A stretch of DNA of 64,000 bases. It comes from Scytonema sp035967975. Lineage in GTDB: Bacteria; Cyanobacteriota; Cyanobacteriia; Cyanobacteriales; Nostocaceae. Below, one piece after another: positions 1 to 8,700 of this stretch. The stretch covers positions 1 through 64,000 of the forward strand of contig JAWQFQ010000015.1 in NCBI GenBank assembly GCA_035967975.1, written 5' to 3'. A program made the position numbers and the translations under genes. The first letter of the stretch is position 1; each line of letters starts with the position of its first letter. A model generated the notes under the pieces. The model was not told where the DNA came from. It saw nothing but the letters and a program-made list of their open reading frames with translations, and searched no databases.

Positions 1-8
1 CGACTTAC

Positions 9-40
9 CCCCATACATGAATGTAGGGGCTTTCTCGTCG
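9..40. repeat. Hairpin resembling an IS200/IS605-type end
   Basis: CCCC-A-TACAT (9-18) can pair with ATGTA-GGGG (21-29) around a GA loop. The hairpin is bracketed by CGAC at 1-4 and GTCG at 37-40. Subterminal imperfect hairpins of this type occur at ends of IS200/IS605 elements, but no transposase or tnpB is visible because the window starts here. It could equally be an ordinary terminator. Confidence 0.25.
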
Positions 41-99
41 CGCATATTCCGGTAACATTGGGTAGCTTTGGTTGAAGGTTTCAGGGATGCTTAATCCTA

Positions 100-173
100 C
101 GGGACTGGTGCGACTTGAACGCACGACCTAGCGCTTAGGAGGCGCTCGCTCTATCCAACTGAGCTACAGCCCC
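100..173 (-). tRNA. trnR: tRNA-Arg (anticodon CCU)
   Basis: On the minus strand the sequence folds into a complete cloverleaf. The acceptor stem is GGGGCTG/CAGTCCC, the D arm GCTC/GAGC, the anticodon stem AGCGC/GCGCT around the loop CTCCTAA (anticodon CCT, reading AGG), and the T arm GTGCG/CGCAC with loop TTCAAGT. The discriminator is G and CCA is not encoded. The gene stands alone, about 35 bp downstream of the tocopherol cyclase stop. Confidence 0.96.
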
Positions 174-208
174 AATTGAAGTGGGTATCACTTTTTATGA
201 TACCACTT

Positions 209-1306
209 TTAGCGAGACTTCCAGGACTTTTCCCAAGTGCCACCGCCTACTTCTAATCCACACAGAAAACTTTGTGCGTTCAGGATATTTTTTCTTTTTC
301 CAATACTGATTTCGCGCAGTTCTAAATTTAACTGTCCCTGCATAGTGTCACGACAACAGTATACTAAACCTTGAGATGTGGGCGCACGAAGAGGAGTACC
401 GGGTAAATCAGTAGTTCCCACCACCTCAACCTCATATTGAGAATTTCTCGCGTTGATTTGCCATTTACCCCAAGGACTGATATCCCACTGTACTTCTGAA
501 TTCCAAGGAACAAATTCATAAAATTTCCCTTGATAGTGCAAACCAACCATCGCCACAGATTCCATCCACCACAAAACACCACGCTTTCCACCACCAGCCG
601 TGAGAGCAAGGTCAGATTCGCCTTCAAAGCTATTGCAGTTTACCCAGAACCATTTTTGAGGAAAAGCACCTCCCCAATTTTTTTCACCATAGGCTGGGGC
701 GTTGGTAAATTCGTAGCGTGTTCCATTCCAGTCAATCCAGCCGGACGCCAAGCCATGCGCCATCAAAATTTGCCATCCGGGTTCAAAAATCTGTAGAAAT
801 GACAGCCAGCCTGCAGTTGATTGCTGGATACCTACACGATCGCCCCAACCATAGATTGGTTGAATTTCATACTCCCAACGACAGTAGCGATCGCTCGCTG
901 GGTCATAAATCACTCCTTGATTCAAGGTAGCTGTTGCTTGATAGCCCTCTTGAACGTAGCGTTCAAATTCTGCGGGAAGTAGATATATAGGTTGGGTTGT
1001 GAGGTTAGTTTTCCCCCAATGACCCAGTCCTAATGCATCACGATTAGCCCAAAATTTACTGACATCTGGAAAAGTACGCCATAGATACTCATCATTGGGA
1101 CCTAAAACTTGTGCTGCGCCCCCACTGTAAGGTTTACCGCCAATAGGGTCTTCGATAGAGTATATAAAGGCGAAGGTTTGACCTTCTTGGGGTAAAGTAA
1201 CGCGGTAGTACCAACCTTCAAAAAAACGGCGACTACTACCATCCCAGTGGTAGCCACTATGAGGTGTTTGGATAGAAAGATGAGAATTTCTGAAAATCGT
1301 TAACAT
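209..1306 (-). CDS. Tocopherol cyclase (VTE1/Slr1737 family)
   Basis: This enzyme would cyclise phytyl quinols (for example 2,3-dimethyl-6-phytylquinol) to the chromanol ring of tocopherols at the membrane. The N-terminal signature HSGYHWDGSSRRFFEGWYYR followed by FAFIYSIEDPIGG, and later blocks such as YGEKNWGGAFPQKWFWVNCN, are characteristic of the family. I chose the ATG at 1306 (365 aa). An upstream in-frame start at 1354 would overlap the divergent J-domain gene and add residues not expected in the family. The gene is divergent from the J-domain gene, with only 28 bp between the two starts, so the promoters must overlap. The family call is firm; the exact start is inferred. Confidence 0.9.
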   Translation of the reverse strand: MLTIFRNSHLSIQTPHSGYHWDGSSRRFFEGWYYRVTLPQEGQTFAFIYSIEDPIGGKPYSGGAAQVLGPNDEYLWRTFPDVSKFWANRDALGLGHWGKTNLTTQPIYLLPAEFERYVQEGYQATATLNQGVIYDPASDRYCRWEYEIQPIYGWGDRVGIQQSTAGWLSFLQIFEPGWQILMAHGLASGWIDWNGTRYEFTNAPAYGEKNWGGAFPQKWFWVNCNSFEGESDLALTAGGGKRGVLWWMESVAMVGLHYQGKFYEFVPWNSEVQWDISPWGKWQINARNSQYEVEVVGTTDLPGTPLRAPTSQGLVYCCRDTMQGQLNLELREISIGKRKNILNAQSFLCGLEVGGGTWEKSWKSR

Positions 1307-1334
1307 AGATTTACACGGTAGCCTATTTCCCAGT

Positions 1335-1952
1335 ATGCGCGATCGCATTAACATAAATGAGGCTTATACGGTACTAGGTCTAGAACCTGGTGCATCACAA
1401 GCGCAAGTCAAGCGAGCTTATCGGAAGCTGGCTAAGATGTGGCATCCCGACCGTTTTGTCCATCCGCCGCAAAAACAAGAAGCAGAAGAAAAAATTAAAT
1501 TAATTAACGAAGCTTACAATCAGCTTAAGACTTATCAGCCCACTTCTACAAATCAATCTCAAAAGACACAGCAAAAAAAACAGACAACAGTTTACGTTCA
1601 TCACTCCAATGCTGAAATTTTCTACAACTGGGGAGTAGAGAATGCTGAATTGAAAAGATACTCAGAAGCACTTTCCGATTTTAGCCATGCAATTCGTATT
1701 AATCCTAACTATATAGAAGCGTATAAATACAGAGGTTTTATCTGCTCCATCCTTGGATACGAATATAGAGCCACTTCAGATTTAAATAAAGCAGCAGAAC
1801 TAGAAAAAAAGTTTAAGGGTAAACAGGGTTATGCATCGCCTTCATCAAGAAAATCAACATACTCAAGAAGAAAATCACAACCAAAATCCCTGATAGGTAG
1901 GTTTTATCAGTGGATAAAGAGTTTATTTAGGTGTAATCGGCGATTCGGATGA
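1335..1952 (+). CDS. J-domain protein with TPR segment
   Basis: The 205-aa protein has an N-terminal J domain (about residues 5-65) with the HPD tripeptide at 37-39 in KMWHPDRF, which stimulates DnaK/Hsp70 ATPase. A Lys/Gln-rich linker follows, then about two TPR-like helical repeats (residues 95-160, with YSEALSDFSHAIRINPNY) and a basic C-terminus with Trp-Ile-Lys. There is no Gly/Phe-rich region or zinc finger, so it is a type III J protein that probably delivers DnaK to a particular client or membrane site. The ATG lies inside a GCGATCGC octamer. The partner is not predictable from sequence. Confidence 0.85.
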   Translation: MRDRININEAYTVLGLEPGASQAQVKRAYRKLAKMWHPDRFVHPPQKQEAEEKIKLINEAYNQLKTYQPTSTNQSQKTQQKKQTTVYVHHSNAEIFYNWGVENAELKRYSEALSDFSHAIRINPNYIEAYKYRGFICSILGYEYRATSDLNKAAELEKKFKGKQGYASPSSRKSTYSRRKSQPKSLIGRFYQWIKSLFRCNRRFG

Positions 1953-1995
1953 GATCGACGTATATATGCCGATACATTAGCCCCAGTCAGATCCC

Positions 1996-4179
1996 TTGAT
2001 AATGGGAATTTCCAAGCACAGTAGTTACCCAATCATGACCAAACTCCATTGGCTAGAAGTTAGCGAATACGCCTCCATTTCTCTCTCTGCATTAGGATTG
2101 GTCGCGACGTCACTTACGCAACAGATAATTTACGCAGCCGCACCCCTCACTATGACAGTTTGCTTGAACGTGGTGAATCGGGAAAGGCTGAAATACTTAA
2201 CCCAACAGTATCAGCAACAAACTATCGTCAAACAAGACCTACTCCTCGACCCCCTGCGACAACGTCTTGAAAACTTTCATGTCTTGACTGAAAAACTCAG
2301 CACAAAAACTGACACTCAGTTTGAGGAATTACGCAAGAACCAGCAGGATAGTATTGAAACTGTCACACAAAGACTTGCACAATTTGAAGTGACTTCTCAA
2401 GATGCGAGAACAAATATTCAACAGCAGATACAGGTATTACAAGAATACCAACAAGAACAAAATATTGACGGTTTTAAACAGCAATTAACCCAACTCGATA
2501 CCCTCACACAACAGTTAACAACAAATACTCAACAGCAGATAGATTCACTGAACCAGCGCTTGTCTCAATTGGATGTTTTTACACAGCAGTTGAACACATC
2601 GACTTTACAGTGGATACAGGAAGTACAGAAAACTCAACAGCGCTTGAATCAGCTCGATTCCTCGCTCCAGCTATCGAATACAAATACTCAACATCAGATA
2701 GACCCATTGAATCAACGTCTGTCTCAACTAGATGTTTTGACACAGCAGTTAAATCAAACGACTCAACAGCAGATACAAGAATTACAGCAAAATCAGCAGC
2801 AGCTGACTCAACTTGATACCCTTACACAACTATTGAGTACAAATACTCAGATGGATGTGGACTCACTCATCCAACGTCTATCGAATTTGGATGTTTTTAC
2901 TCAACAATTAAACCAATCGACTCAACAATGGGTACAGGAATTACAACGCAATCAGCAGCAGTTGACGCAACTCGACTCCTTCACGCAACAACTCAGTACA
3001 AATACTCAAAAGCAAATGGAAGAATTGAAGGATGCGATCGCCCAACTTCAAACAGAAATCAAAACACTCACCCAGTCGCTCTCTCAAATTCAGACACAAC
3101 CAACTTTCACGCCCAAGCTACAACAAGTGACTGTAAAACTACCGCCATCAATACCAACCAAGCCGCAAGAACCTCAAAACTCCTTCGTCCCAGTTGTTGT
3201 AGAGGAAAACTCAACTTATAAGGTATCAGCAGCAAATGCGATCGCACCAACACCTCCAGTCAAACAAGACATTATATTTGAAAGCACTCTGGAAGGACAT
3301 ACAGATAGAGTTATGTCCATCGCCTATAGTCCCGACGGACAATTACTAGCCAGTGGGAGTCATGACAAAACAGTAAAAATTTGGCATTTTGCTAACAAAG
3401 AAATTCTGACTCTGAGAGGACATGGAACACCTTCATGGTCTGGAGGAGTCAATTCCGTTGCTTTCAGTCCTGATGGTAAGCAGATTGCGAGTGGTAGCGA
3501 TGACAAAACCATTAAATTATGGGATGTAGTCACAGGAAAAGAAATCTACACATTGACAGGACATAAAGAAAGAGTATATTATGTTGCATTTAGCCCTGAC
3601 GGTAAAACGCTAGCTAGCGGTAGTAGAGATAAAACTATTAAACTTTGGTCTACAGATACATATAAAGAAATCTATACCATTCAAGGACATTCCGACGAAA
3701 TTTTATGCATTGCTTTCAGTCCTGATGGGGAGATTTTAGCTAGTGGTGGTGGCGGAAATGACAAAACTATTAAAGTTTGGTATTTAACAGAAAATAAATT
3801 TTTGACTTTAAAGGGTCAGCCTGACTGGTTTGGCGGAATTCATTCTATTGCTTTTAGTCCTGATGGGAAACATATTGCTAGTGGTAATACAGACAAGACT
3901 ATCAAAATTTGGCAAGTATCGAACGGTCAAGAACTTCGTACCCTCAACGGTCATACCGATGATGTTTGTGCTGTCGCCTTCAGTCCGGATGGTCAAACTT
4001 TAGCCAGTGGTAGTAAGGACAGGACTGTCAGACTTTGGCGAGTGGATACTGGTACGGAACAGCGTGCTTTGACAATTGATGACAATGCGATTTACGCCAT
4101 TGCTTTTAGCCCAGATGGTCAAACGGTTGCAGCAGGTGGCGATGGAGATAAGACAATCAGGCTTTTACCCTCTCATTGA
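1996..4179 (+). CDS. Coiled-coil / seven-WD40-repeat protein
   Basis: The longest frame opens with TTG at 1996. ATG codons at 2002 and 2035 are alternatives, and MTKLHWLEV (2035) looks like the natural start. Residues 25-60 contain a hydrophobic stretch ending APLTMTVCLNVVNRERL, a motif I associate with cyanobacterial coiled-coil and WD40 proteins. Residues 60-375 are Gln/Thr/Leu-rich coiled coil built from about three copies of a roughly 53-residue unit (core QLDxxTQQL). Residues 431-727 hold seven WD40 repeats, each with AFSPDG and DKTIKLW-like ends, enough for one complete beta-propeller. Likely a scaffold for protein complexes; ligand unknown. No catalytic domain is visible. Confidence 0.85.
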   Translation: MIMGISKHSSYPIMTKLHWLEVSEYASISLSALGLVATSLTQQIIYAAAPLTMTVCLNVVNRERLKYLTQQYQQQTIVKQDLLLDPLRQRLENFHVLTEKLSTKTDTQFEELRKNQQDSIETVTQRLAQFEVTSQDARTNIQQQIQVLQEYQQEQNIDGFKQQLTQLDTLTQQLTTNTQQQIDSLNQRLSQLDVFTQQLNTSTLQWIQEVQKTQQRLNQLDSSLQLSNTNTQHQIDPLNQRLSQLDVLTQQLNQTTQQQIQELQQNQQQLTQLDTLTQLLSTNTQMDVDSLIQRLSNLDVFTQQLNQSTQQWVQELQRNQQQLTQLDSFTQQLSTNTQKQMEELKDAIAQLQTEIKTLTQSLSQIQTQPTFTPKLQQVTVKLPPSIPTKPQEPQNSFVPVVVEENSTYKVSAANAIAPTPPVKQDIIFESTLEGHTDRVMSIAYSPDGQLLASGSHDKTVKIWHFANKEILTLRGHGTPSWSGGVNSVAFSPDGKQIASGSDDKTIKLWDVVTGKEIYTLTGHKERVYYVAFSPDGKTLASGSRDKTIKLWSTDTYKEIYTIQGHSDEILCIAFSPDGEILASGGGGNDKTIKVWYLTENKFLTLKGQPDWFGGIHSIAFSPDGKHIASGNTDKTIKIWQVSNGQELRTLNGHTDDVCAVAFSPDGQTLASGSKDRTVRLWRVDTGTEQRALTIDDNAIYAIAFSPDGQTVAAGGDGDKTIRLLPSH

Positions 4180-4758
4180 AATACCCGTGTTATTGAATGA
4201 GAGTTGCGATCGCAATATTTATAACATTCTTGGTTAAATGTTAAGACAGATTAATCGAGATAACATTTGGTAAAAAGTCTTTCTCTTGTAGAAAAAGGAA
4301 TGCTACTTTAATAACAGGCACAGAGAAATAAGAACTTTGTTAAGAAAAGAGAACATTAGAGCTTGTGCCTCCTGCTCTAGTTGCCTCGCACCTTCCCTCA
4401 TCAGATGCAGTGTCCTATAAATTGTGTTTTCGCCTAAATGTCTGATTTATTGAGTTTCCTGGAGGTTTTGAACGCATAGCAAAAATGCCTGCCTAGCTGA
4501 AAAATGGACACCCAGTTCTGAATGGTATGAGTTGCGAATCTAGTCCACCCTAGTTAAGTCACTTTCCTCTTATTTTCTACTTTTATCAATCGATTAAATC
4601 TTTAATAAACCGCCAGACACTACTGATATTTCTCGGTCGTAGTTTTTGGCGGTTTAGAGATGTGGAGACTTTGTATGCAACCCAAAACTTGTCGGTTAAC
4701 AATATTTGAAGTCCCAGAAACCCGGTTTCTTTAAGAAACCGGGTTTCTAATTTTTGCT
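4180..4758. other. Intergenic region, no gene seen
   Basis: Convergent spacer between the WD40 gene and the metallophosphoesterase. No credible ORF or RNA gene is seen. The last 75 bp are occupied by a palindromic mobile repeat (4684-4769). The remainder is AT-rich with no repeat I can name. Confidence 0.6.
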
Positions 4759-4769
4759 TTATAAGTTTT
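4684..4769. mobile_element. Nested-palindrome MITE, family A, at a stop codon
   Basis: The core 4716-4748 is a perfect inverted repeat (AGAAACCCGGTTTCT, 3-nt loop, mirror image). The outer arm AAAACTTGTCGG on the left matches the end of the copy at 19523-19634, and AAAACTT/AAGTTTT forms short outer inverted ends. The right end overlaps the TAA stop of the metallophosphoesterase gene. I see no clear target duplication for this copy. Confidence 0.6.
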
Positions 4770-5598
4770 CACATTCCAAAGTAATAATAGTAACTTCCGG
4801 CGGACAAAATAAACGACCTGGTGGATAAGTTCCCAAGCCGCGATTAACGTATAACTGATTTGTTCCTATCTTGTGAAATCCTTGCGCCCATTCCCAATGT
4901 TTCACGACTTTTGCACACTCTCCTCGCAAAAATGGTATCCGTCTCTTGATTTTTCTAGGAAGTTTGCGAACTAGCTTTTTGTAGTAAACCACCACTGGTC
5001 CGATAATGGGAAGCACAATTTGACCGCCATGAGTATGACCAGATAATTGTAAATCCACCCGCCATTTTTGTAACATCTCGGCTGTATCCGGATTGTGAGA
5101 TAGTACAAGACAGGGTTTGGAACCATCCAGTCGATCCATGACTTGTTGGGGATGAAATTCTCGCGACCAGTAGTCAGCTAATCCTACCACTGGTAGTTCT
5201 TTCCCTAATGGATAAGCAATTTCATTCCAAAGAACTGTGATTCCGATACTAGTTAATGCATCTGTAATCACTGCTTGCGATCGACTGTAATGTATATCGT
5301 GATTACCAAGTGCAGCACAGATACCAGCACGGCTTTGTAAATGTTTGAGCCGTAGTACTAACTGCTTGATTGGTGATGGATCGTCTGTAACATAGTCACC
5401 TGTTAAAACAATTAAATCCGGTTCGGCTTCGTTGCTGATTGCGATCGCCTCCTCCAACATTTGTTCCGACAGGCGCAAACCATCATAGTGTAAGTCTGAC
5501 AGATGTACCAACTTCGTACCGTGTAACAATGGTGGCAAACCTGCAATTTTCACCGTCAATTTTTCTACGCTCAAAAGACCAGATAACAACCAGTGCAT
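4759..5598 (-). CDS. Calcineurin-like metallophosphoesterase (YkuE type)
   Basis: The 279-aa protein carries the full metallophosphoesterase motif set in order: HLSDLHYD (about 32-39), LTGDYVTDD (about 64-72), GNHDIHYS (about 96-103), LSHNPD (about 165) and the C-terminal GHTHGGQ (about 187). These ligate a di-metal centre that hydrolyses phosphoesters. The N-terminus is hydrophobic (MHWLLSGLL), suggesting membrane association as in YkuE-like enzymes. The physiological substrate cannot be read from sequence. The stop codon coincides with the edge of a palindromic mobile repeat that may also serve as the transcription terminator. Confidence 0.85.
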   Translation of the reverse strand: MHWLLSGLLSVEKLTVKIAGLPPLLHGTKLVHLSDLHYDGLRLSEQMLEEAIAISNEAEPDLIVLTGDYVTDDPSPIKQLVLRLKHLQSRAGICAALGNHDIHYSRSQAVITDALTSIGITVLWNEIAYPLGKELPVVGLADYWSREFHPQQVMDRLDGSKPCLVLSHNPDTAEMLQKWRVDLQLSGHTHGGQIVLPIIGPVVVYYKKLVRKLPRKIKRRIPFLRGECAKVVKHWEWAQGFHKIGTNQLYVNRGLGTYPPGRLFCPPEVTIITLECENL

Positions 5599-5735
5599 CG
5601 TGCTGACATTGCTCCTCTTACCAGCGCTTCAAGCTTAACAAATCATTGTCCAAATAAGTGTATAGCCGTCTATGACTTATTTAAAAATTTATAAAAACTG
5701 TTGACAGGTGGCTATTGATTGTGGTTAAAAGCCTC

Positions 5736-5768
5736 AAAAACCCGGTATCTCTCAGATACCGGGTTTCT
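5736..5768. repeat. Palindrome core of MITE family A
   Basis: AAACCCGGTATCT and AGATACCGGGTTT pair around a short CTC loop, the same core as at 8774, 12491 and 13811. It lies about 25 bp beyond the stop of the CbiG/CobE-like gene on the minus strand and could act as its terminator. Outer arms are not clear. Confidence 0.7.
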
Positions 5769-5793
5769 TTGTCTCACGCATAATCTAAAACTG

Positions 5794-6336
5794 TTATATC
5801 ACCAGCCTTTGCTTTGCTTGAGCAACAGCGACTGTCACAGCCCCTTTAAGGAGAGGTGTAGAGATGGGAACAGAGGAGGACTTAAAAATTTGTTTTGGAA
5901 TCAGTAGGGTTTGCGACTCCGATGCACATAAAGCAGCTGCTTCTGCAACACTGAGGGTTCCGACTTCATTTTGAACAGCCTGAGATGGGTTAGGGATACA
6001 AACTTGGCTCAGGATATCACAAGCAAAGGTTTTTAAGGGCAAATTCCTGTCTTGACACAGTTCTAACAAACCCACTTCATTAGATTTTGTGTCGATGGTA
6101 GCAATACCCGCGATCGCACTTTCTACCAGTTGATTTTCCTTAAAAACGTGCTCAATTGCCATTTCAATTAACTCTCGTGACGTTCCTCTCTGACAACCAA
6201 TTCCCACCCAGAGAACTTTACTAGGGTGTAGGGTGTAGGGTGTAGGGTGTGGGGGAGCCACTGCGTTGGGCTCAGTTGCTAAACAAAAAACAAATGCACA
6301 ATGTGTTTGCAACAGATTAGCTATGTGTTCTTTCAT
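5794..6336 (-). CDS. Cobalamin biosynthesis protein, CbiG C-terminal/CobE domain
   Basis: From residue about 45 the 180-aa protein reads as a CbiG_C/CobE domain: VLWVGIGCQRGTSRELIEMAI at the start, GIATIDTKSNEVGLLELC in the middle and GTLSVAEAAALCASES near the end. CbiG opens the delta-lactone of cobalt-precorrin-5A in the anaerobic cobalamin pathway. The isolated C-terminal domain (CobE-like) has a less defined role. The usual CbiG N-terminal and middle domains are absent here. Odd feature: residues about 30-42 (Pro/His/Thr/Tyr-rich) are encoded by four tandem copies of the heptamer AGGGTGT (6223-6250), so a simple repeat array sits in frame ahead of the domain, and the true start may be uncertain. 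Confidence 0.8.
   Translation of the reverse strand: MKEHIANLLQTHCAFVFCLATEPNAVAPPHPTPYTLHPSKVLWVGIGCQRGTSRELIEMAIEHVFKENQLVESAIAGIATIDTKSNEVGLLELCQDRNLPLKTFACDILSQVCIPNPSQAVQNEVGTLSVAEAAALCASESQTLLIPKQIFKSSSVPISTPLLKGAVTVAVAQAKQRLVI
6223..6250. repeat. Four tandem AGGGTGT heptamers inside a gene
   Basis: Four exact copies of the 7-mer AGGGTGT run from 6223 to 6250 and are translated in frame in the CbiG/CobE-like protein. The same type of heptamer recurs as intergenic arrays elsewhere in the window. Short tandemly repeated repetitive (STRR) arrays are known from heterocystous cyanobacteria. Confidence 0.85.
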
Positions 6337-6435
6337 TATCTTTATGTATATTTTATTATATAGTATCTAGATGAAAGATTCTGGAACTCGTAGGGAGAGA
6401 ATTGATAAAATTAAGGAAATTAGGAGAATTTAGTT

Positions 6436-6726
6436 ATGAATATTTGGGAATTACTCCAGCAAAAGCGAGAAGGGATTATGAAGATTGCTACTGAACATGG
6501 AGCATCAAACATACGGGTATTTGGCTCAGTTGTGCGGGGGGAAGCAAATGCTGATAGTGATATAGATTTTTTAGTAGAAATGGAATCAGAGAGAAGTCTT
6601 TTAGATCGGATAGCACTGATTCAAGATTTAGAAGATTTTCTAGACAGAAAAGTAGATGTAGTTACTATCAAAGGATTACGAGATAATTGGCGCAATCGCA
6701 TTTTAAGTGAGGCGGTACCATTGTGA
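6436..6726 (+). CDS. mntA: MntA-type nucleotidyltransferase antitoxin
   Basis: This 96-aa minimal nucleotidyltransferase carries the polymerase-beta signature GSVVRGEANADSDIDFLVE (GS...DxD, residues about 31-49). In HEPN/MNT modules this protein AMPylates a tyrosine of its HepT partner and so neutralises a HEPN RNase. A good Shine-Dalgarno (AGGAG) lies 9-10 bases upstream of the ATG. It overlaps the following hepT start by four bases (GTGA), so the two are translationally coupled. Family and pairing are firm; toxin/antitoxin activity is inferred from the family. Confidence 0.9.
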   Translation: MNIWELLQQKREGIMKIATEHGASNIRVFGSVVRGEANADSDIDFLVEMESERSLLDRIALIQDLEDFLDRKVDVVTIKGLRDNWRNRILSEAVPL

Positions 6727-7067
6727 CCGATGATCGTGTGTTTATCCAAGATATCCTAGAGCGCATTGAGCGAATCGAAGCTTATACCAAAGGTGGAAAG
6801 GAAGAATTTTTTCAATCGCTTTTGATTCAAGATGGAGTGATTCGCTCTTTTGAGGTAATAGGAGAAGCAGTTAAATTACTTTCTATCGAATTAAGGCAAA
6901 ATTATCCAGAAGTTCCTTGGCGAAGAATTGCAGGTTTCCGAGATGTACTAATTCACAACTATATGGGGATAGACTTAAATGAACTTTGGAATGTAGTTGA
7001 GAGAAATTTACCCAATTTGAAAGAAAGAATTGTAGTGATTTTGCAGGAACTAAAAAATGAAACCTGA
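6723..7067 (+). CDS. hepT: HepT-like HEPN (DUF86) RNase toxin
   Basis: The 114-aa all-helical HEPN protein carries the catalytic R-x4-H-x-Y motif in RDVLIHNY (about residues 76-83), as in HepT RNases that are AMPylated on that Tyr by MntA. The only in-frame start is GTG at 6723, which overlaps the mntA stop. The length is normal for the family. This is the complete module of the two in this window. Confidence 0.9.
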   Translation: MTDDRVFIQDILERIERIEAYTKGGKEEFFQSLLIQDGVIRSFEVIGEAVKLLSIELRQNYPEVPWRRIAGFRDVLIHNYMGIDLNELWNVVERNLPNLKERIVVILQELKNET

Positions 7068-7124
7068 ATGCGGCTTTGGACGTTCGCGTAGCATATCCGT
7101 TGGATTCATTGCATATTCGAGTTA

Positions 7125-7244
7125 AGGAACCGCAGATAGACGCAGATGCCATCTGCTATGGTATCCTTTTCAGCTTCAAGCATAGCAATTCTCATTTGAA
7201 AGAAGTACAGTTTATCTGCGTTTATCTGCGTTTATCTGCGGTTT
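7125..7244. repeat. Inverted repeat with CCGCAGAT / ATCTGCGG ends
   Basis: The segment begins with AACCGCAGATAGACGCAGAT and ends with tandem TTTATCTGCG units closing in ATCTGCGG, so the two ends can pair over the enclosed stretch of under 100 bp. It looks like a small palindromic repeat element or terminator between hepT and the convergent SDR gene. I see no flanking duplication. Confidence 0.55.
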
Positions 7245-7293
7245 TTTTAATTTCAGTATCTATATACCTAGATCGAGACTTTAAGAATCGAGC

Positions 7294-8037
7294 TTAAACA
7301 TTCATGAAGCCACCATCAACAACAAGGTCTGCAGCTGTCATATAAGAAGACTCATCACTAGCAAGGAAAACAACAGCAGACGCAATCTCTTCTGGCTTAC
7401 CCAAGCGTCCTAAAGGCGTAGCCTTCATAACAAACTCAGCAAAATCATTTACCACTTCCTTTTCCATCTTGCTGGCTAAAGATGTGGGTACAAGACCGGG
7501 GCTAATTGTGTTCACGCGAATTTTGCGTGAACCTAATTCGACTGCGAGCGATCGCGCGAAAGACCTGACAGCGGCTTTGGTTGCAAAGTATATACTTCCT
7601 GCAGAATAGCCCTTCTCGTTCACCGCTGATGCGTTAATGATGACGCTTGCATTTTCATTAAGTACACCAAGCAGTTTCTGTAGTGTAAAGAAAACTCCTT
7701 TGACATTAATATCAAACTGATAGTCATAGAACGCTTCATCGATCGCCTCCAGAGGTGCAAAGGAAGCAACACCAGCATTTGCAAACAGAATGTCTAGAGC
7801 GCCAAACTTCTCTTTGACAAGGTTTGCTAAGTTATCCAAGTCGGTAAGCGATCGCACGTCAGCACGAACAGGTATTACATTTGAACCCAGTTCAGAAGCA
7901 GCAGCTGCAAGGCGTTCCGAGTTTTGACCTGTGATAATAACACGAGCCCCTTCTCTTAAAAACTGTTTTGCTGTCTCAAAGCCCAAACCTGTGGTACCGC
8001 CAGTAATCACTGCTGTCTTGTTTTGTAAGCGTTCCAT
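7294..8037 (-). CDS. Short-chain dehydrogenase/reductase
   Basis: The classical SDR of 247 aa has the cofactor motif TGGTTGLG at about residues 12-19, NAGVASFAPL at about 89, a catalytic Ser in INASA and the YxxxK pair in YFATK (about 153-157). It has the C-terminal DGGF expected of FabG/glucose-dehydrogenase-like members. It probably uses NAD(P)H on a small alcohol or ketone; substrate unknown. It lies 66 bp downstream of a tetR gene and has a ribosome site (AAGGAGA) before its ATG. A 23-bp motif in the gap is shared with the tetR promoter, so it is very likely regulated by that TetR. Confidence 0.9.
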   Translation of the reverse strand: MERLQNKTAVITGGTTGLGFETAKQFLREGARVIITGQNSERLAAAASELGSNVIPVRADVRSLTDLDNLANLVKEKFGALDILFANAGVASFAPLEAIDEAFYDYQFDINVKGVFFTLQKLLGVLNENASVIINASAVNEKGYSAGSIYFATKAAVRSFARSLAVELGSRKIRVNTISPGLVPTSLASKMEKEVVNDFAEFVMKATPLGRLGKPEEIASAVVFLASDESSYMTAADLVVDGGFMNV

Positions 8038-8070
8038 TGCTATTCTCCTTTGAACTACTAATTCAAAACT

Positions 8071-8093
8071 TTGACTAATCGGTTTAAGTTTTG
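8071..8093. promoter_or_regulatory. Putative TetR operator upstream of the SDR gene
   Basis: Bases 8071-8093 read TTGACTAATC then GGTTTAAGTTTTG. They match the reverse complement of 8708-8730 at 22 of 23 positions. The motif is an imperfect inverted repeat (ACTnA...TnAGT). One copy sits before each gene of a tetR-SDR pair, as expected for a local repressor's operator. Confidence 0.7.
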
Positions 8094-8103
8094 ATAAAAA
8101 AAC

Positions 8104-8694
8104 TTATGCTTCCTTCAGAAGCGATGTTGTCGCCTCAACTGTGCTTTGCAGAATCGTTTCGTTGTCTAAAACGCGACCAACAAGCGCCATACCCTGAGTC
8201 GTGCAGAGTAGCATACGAGCCAAGTTACGCGGATTCAATGTGCGGCTGAGTTCGCCTGCTTCTTGAGCGTGAGTAATTGCTTTATAATAAGCGTCCTCTA
8301 CCTCTTGAAGATAACCGCGTAGAACTGCTGCCATATCTTCATCATTGGTATCAAAATCAGCGATATTAGTTCCGAGCATACAGCCTTTGCTTCCTGGTAT
8401 TGCGTGTCTGTTCTGCAACTCTTGGAACAACGCCTCTAAGTTCCCTAATGGCGAACCCGGAGCTTGAAGCCGATCGCGGATTGCTTTAATCTCGGTTCGG
8501 GCATAATGCTCCAACGCCTTGAGGAATAGCGCTCGCTTGTTACCAAACGTATCATACAGACTTTTTTTACCTATACCCATGTGTTCGAGCAGTTCGGAAA
8601 GGCTTGCTGCCTCATAACCACGCGCCCAAAACACTTCCATAGCCTTTGAGAGGGCTAGTTCGATATCAAATTGTTTGTTTGGTCCTCGACTCAT
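8104..8694 (-). CDS. TetR/AcrR-family transcriptional regulator
   Basis: The N-terminal DNA-binding domain includes ALSKAMEVFWARGYEAASL, an HTH continuing through LLEHMGIGKKSLYDTF, and GNKRALFLKALEHY, typical of TetR proteins. The C-terminal half is a ligand-binding helical domain of normal size. I chose the ATG at 8694 (MSRGPNKQF, 196 aa). The upstream in-frame ATG at 8730 lies inside the predicted promoter and operator (8701-8730), and from 8694 the message would be nearly leaderless. It precedes the SDR gene on the same strand and probably represses both genes. Confidence 0.88.
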   Translation of the reverse strand: MSRGPNKQFDIELALSKAMEVFWARGYEAASLSELLEHMGIGKKSLYDTFGNKRALFLKALEHYARTEIKAIRDRLQAPGSPLGNLEALFQELQNRHAIPGSKGCMLGTNIADFDTNDEDMAAVLRGYLQEVEDAYYKAITHAQEAGELSRTLNPRNLARMLLCTTQGMALVGRVLDNETILQSTVEATTSLLKEA

Positions 8695-8700
8695 GTTGTT

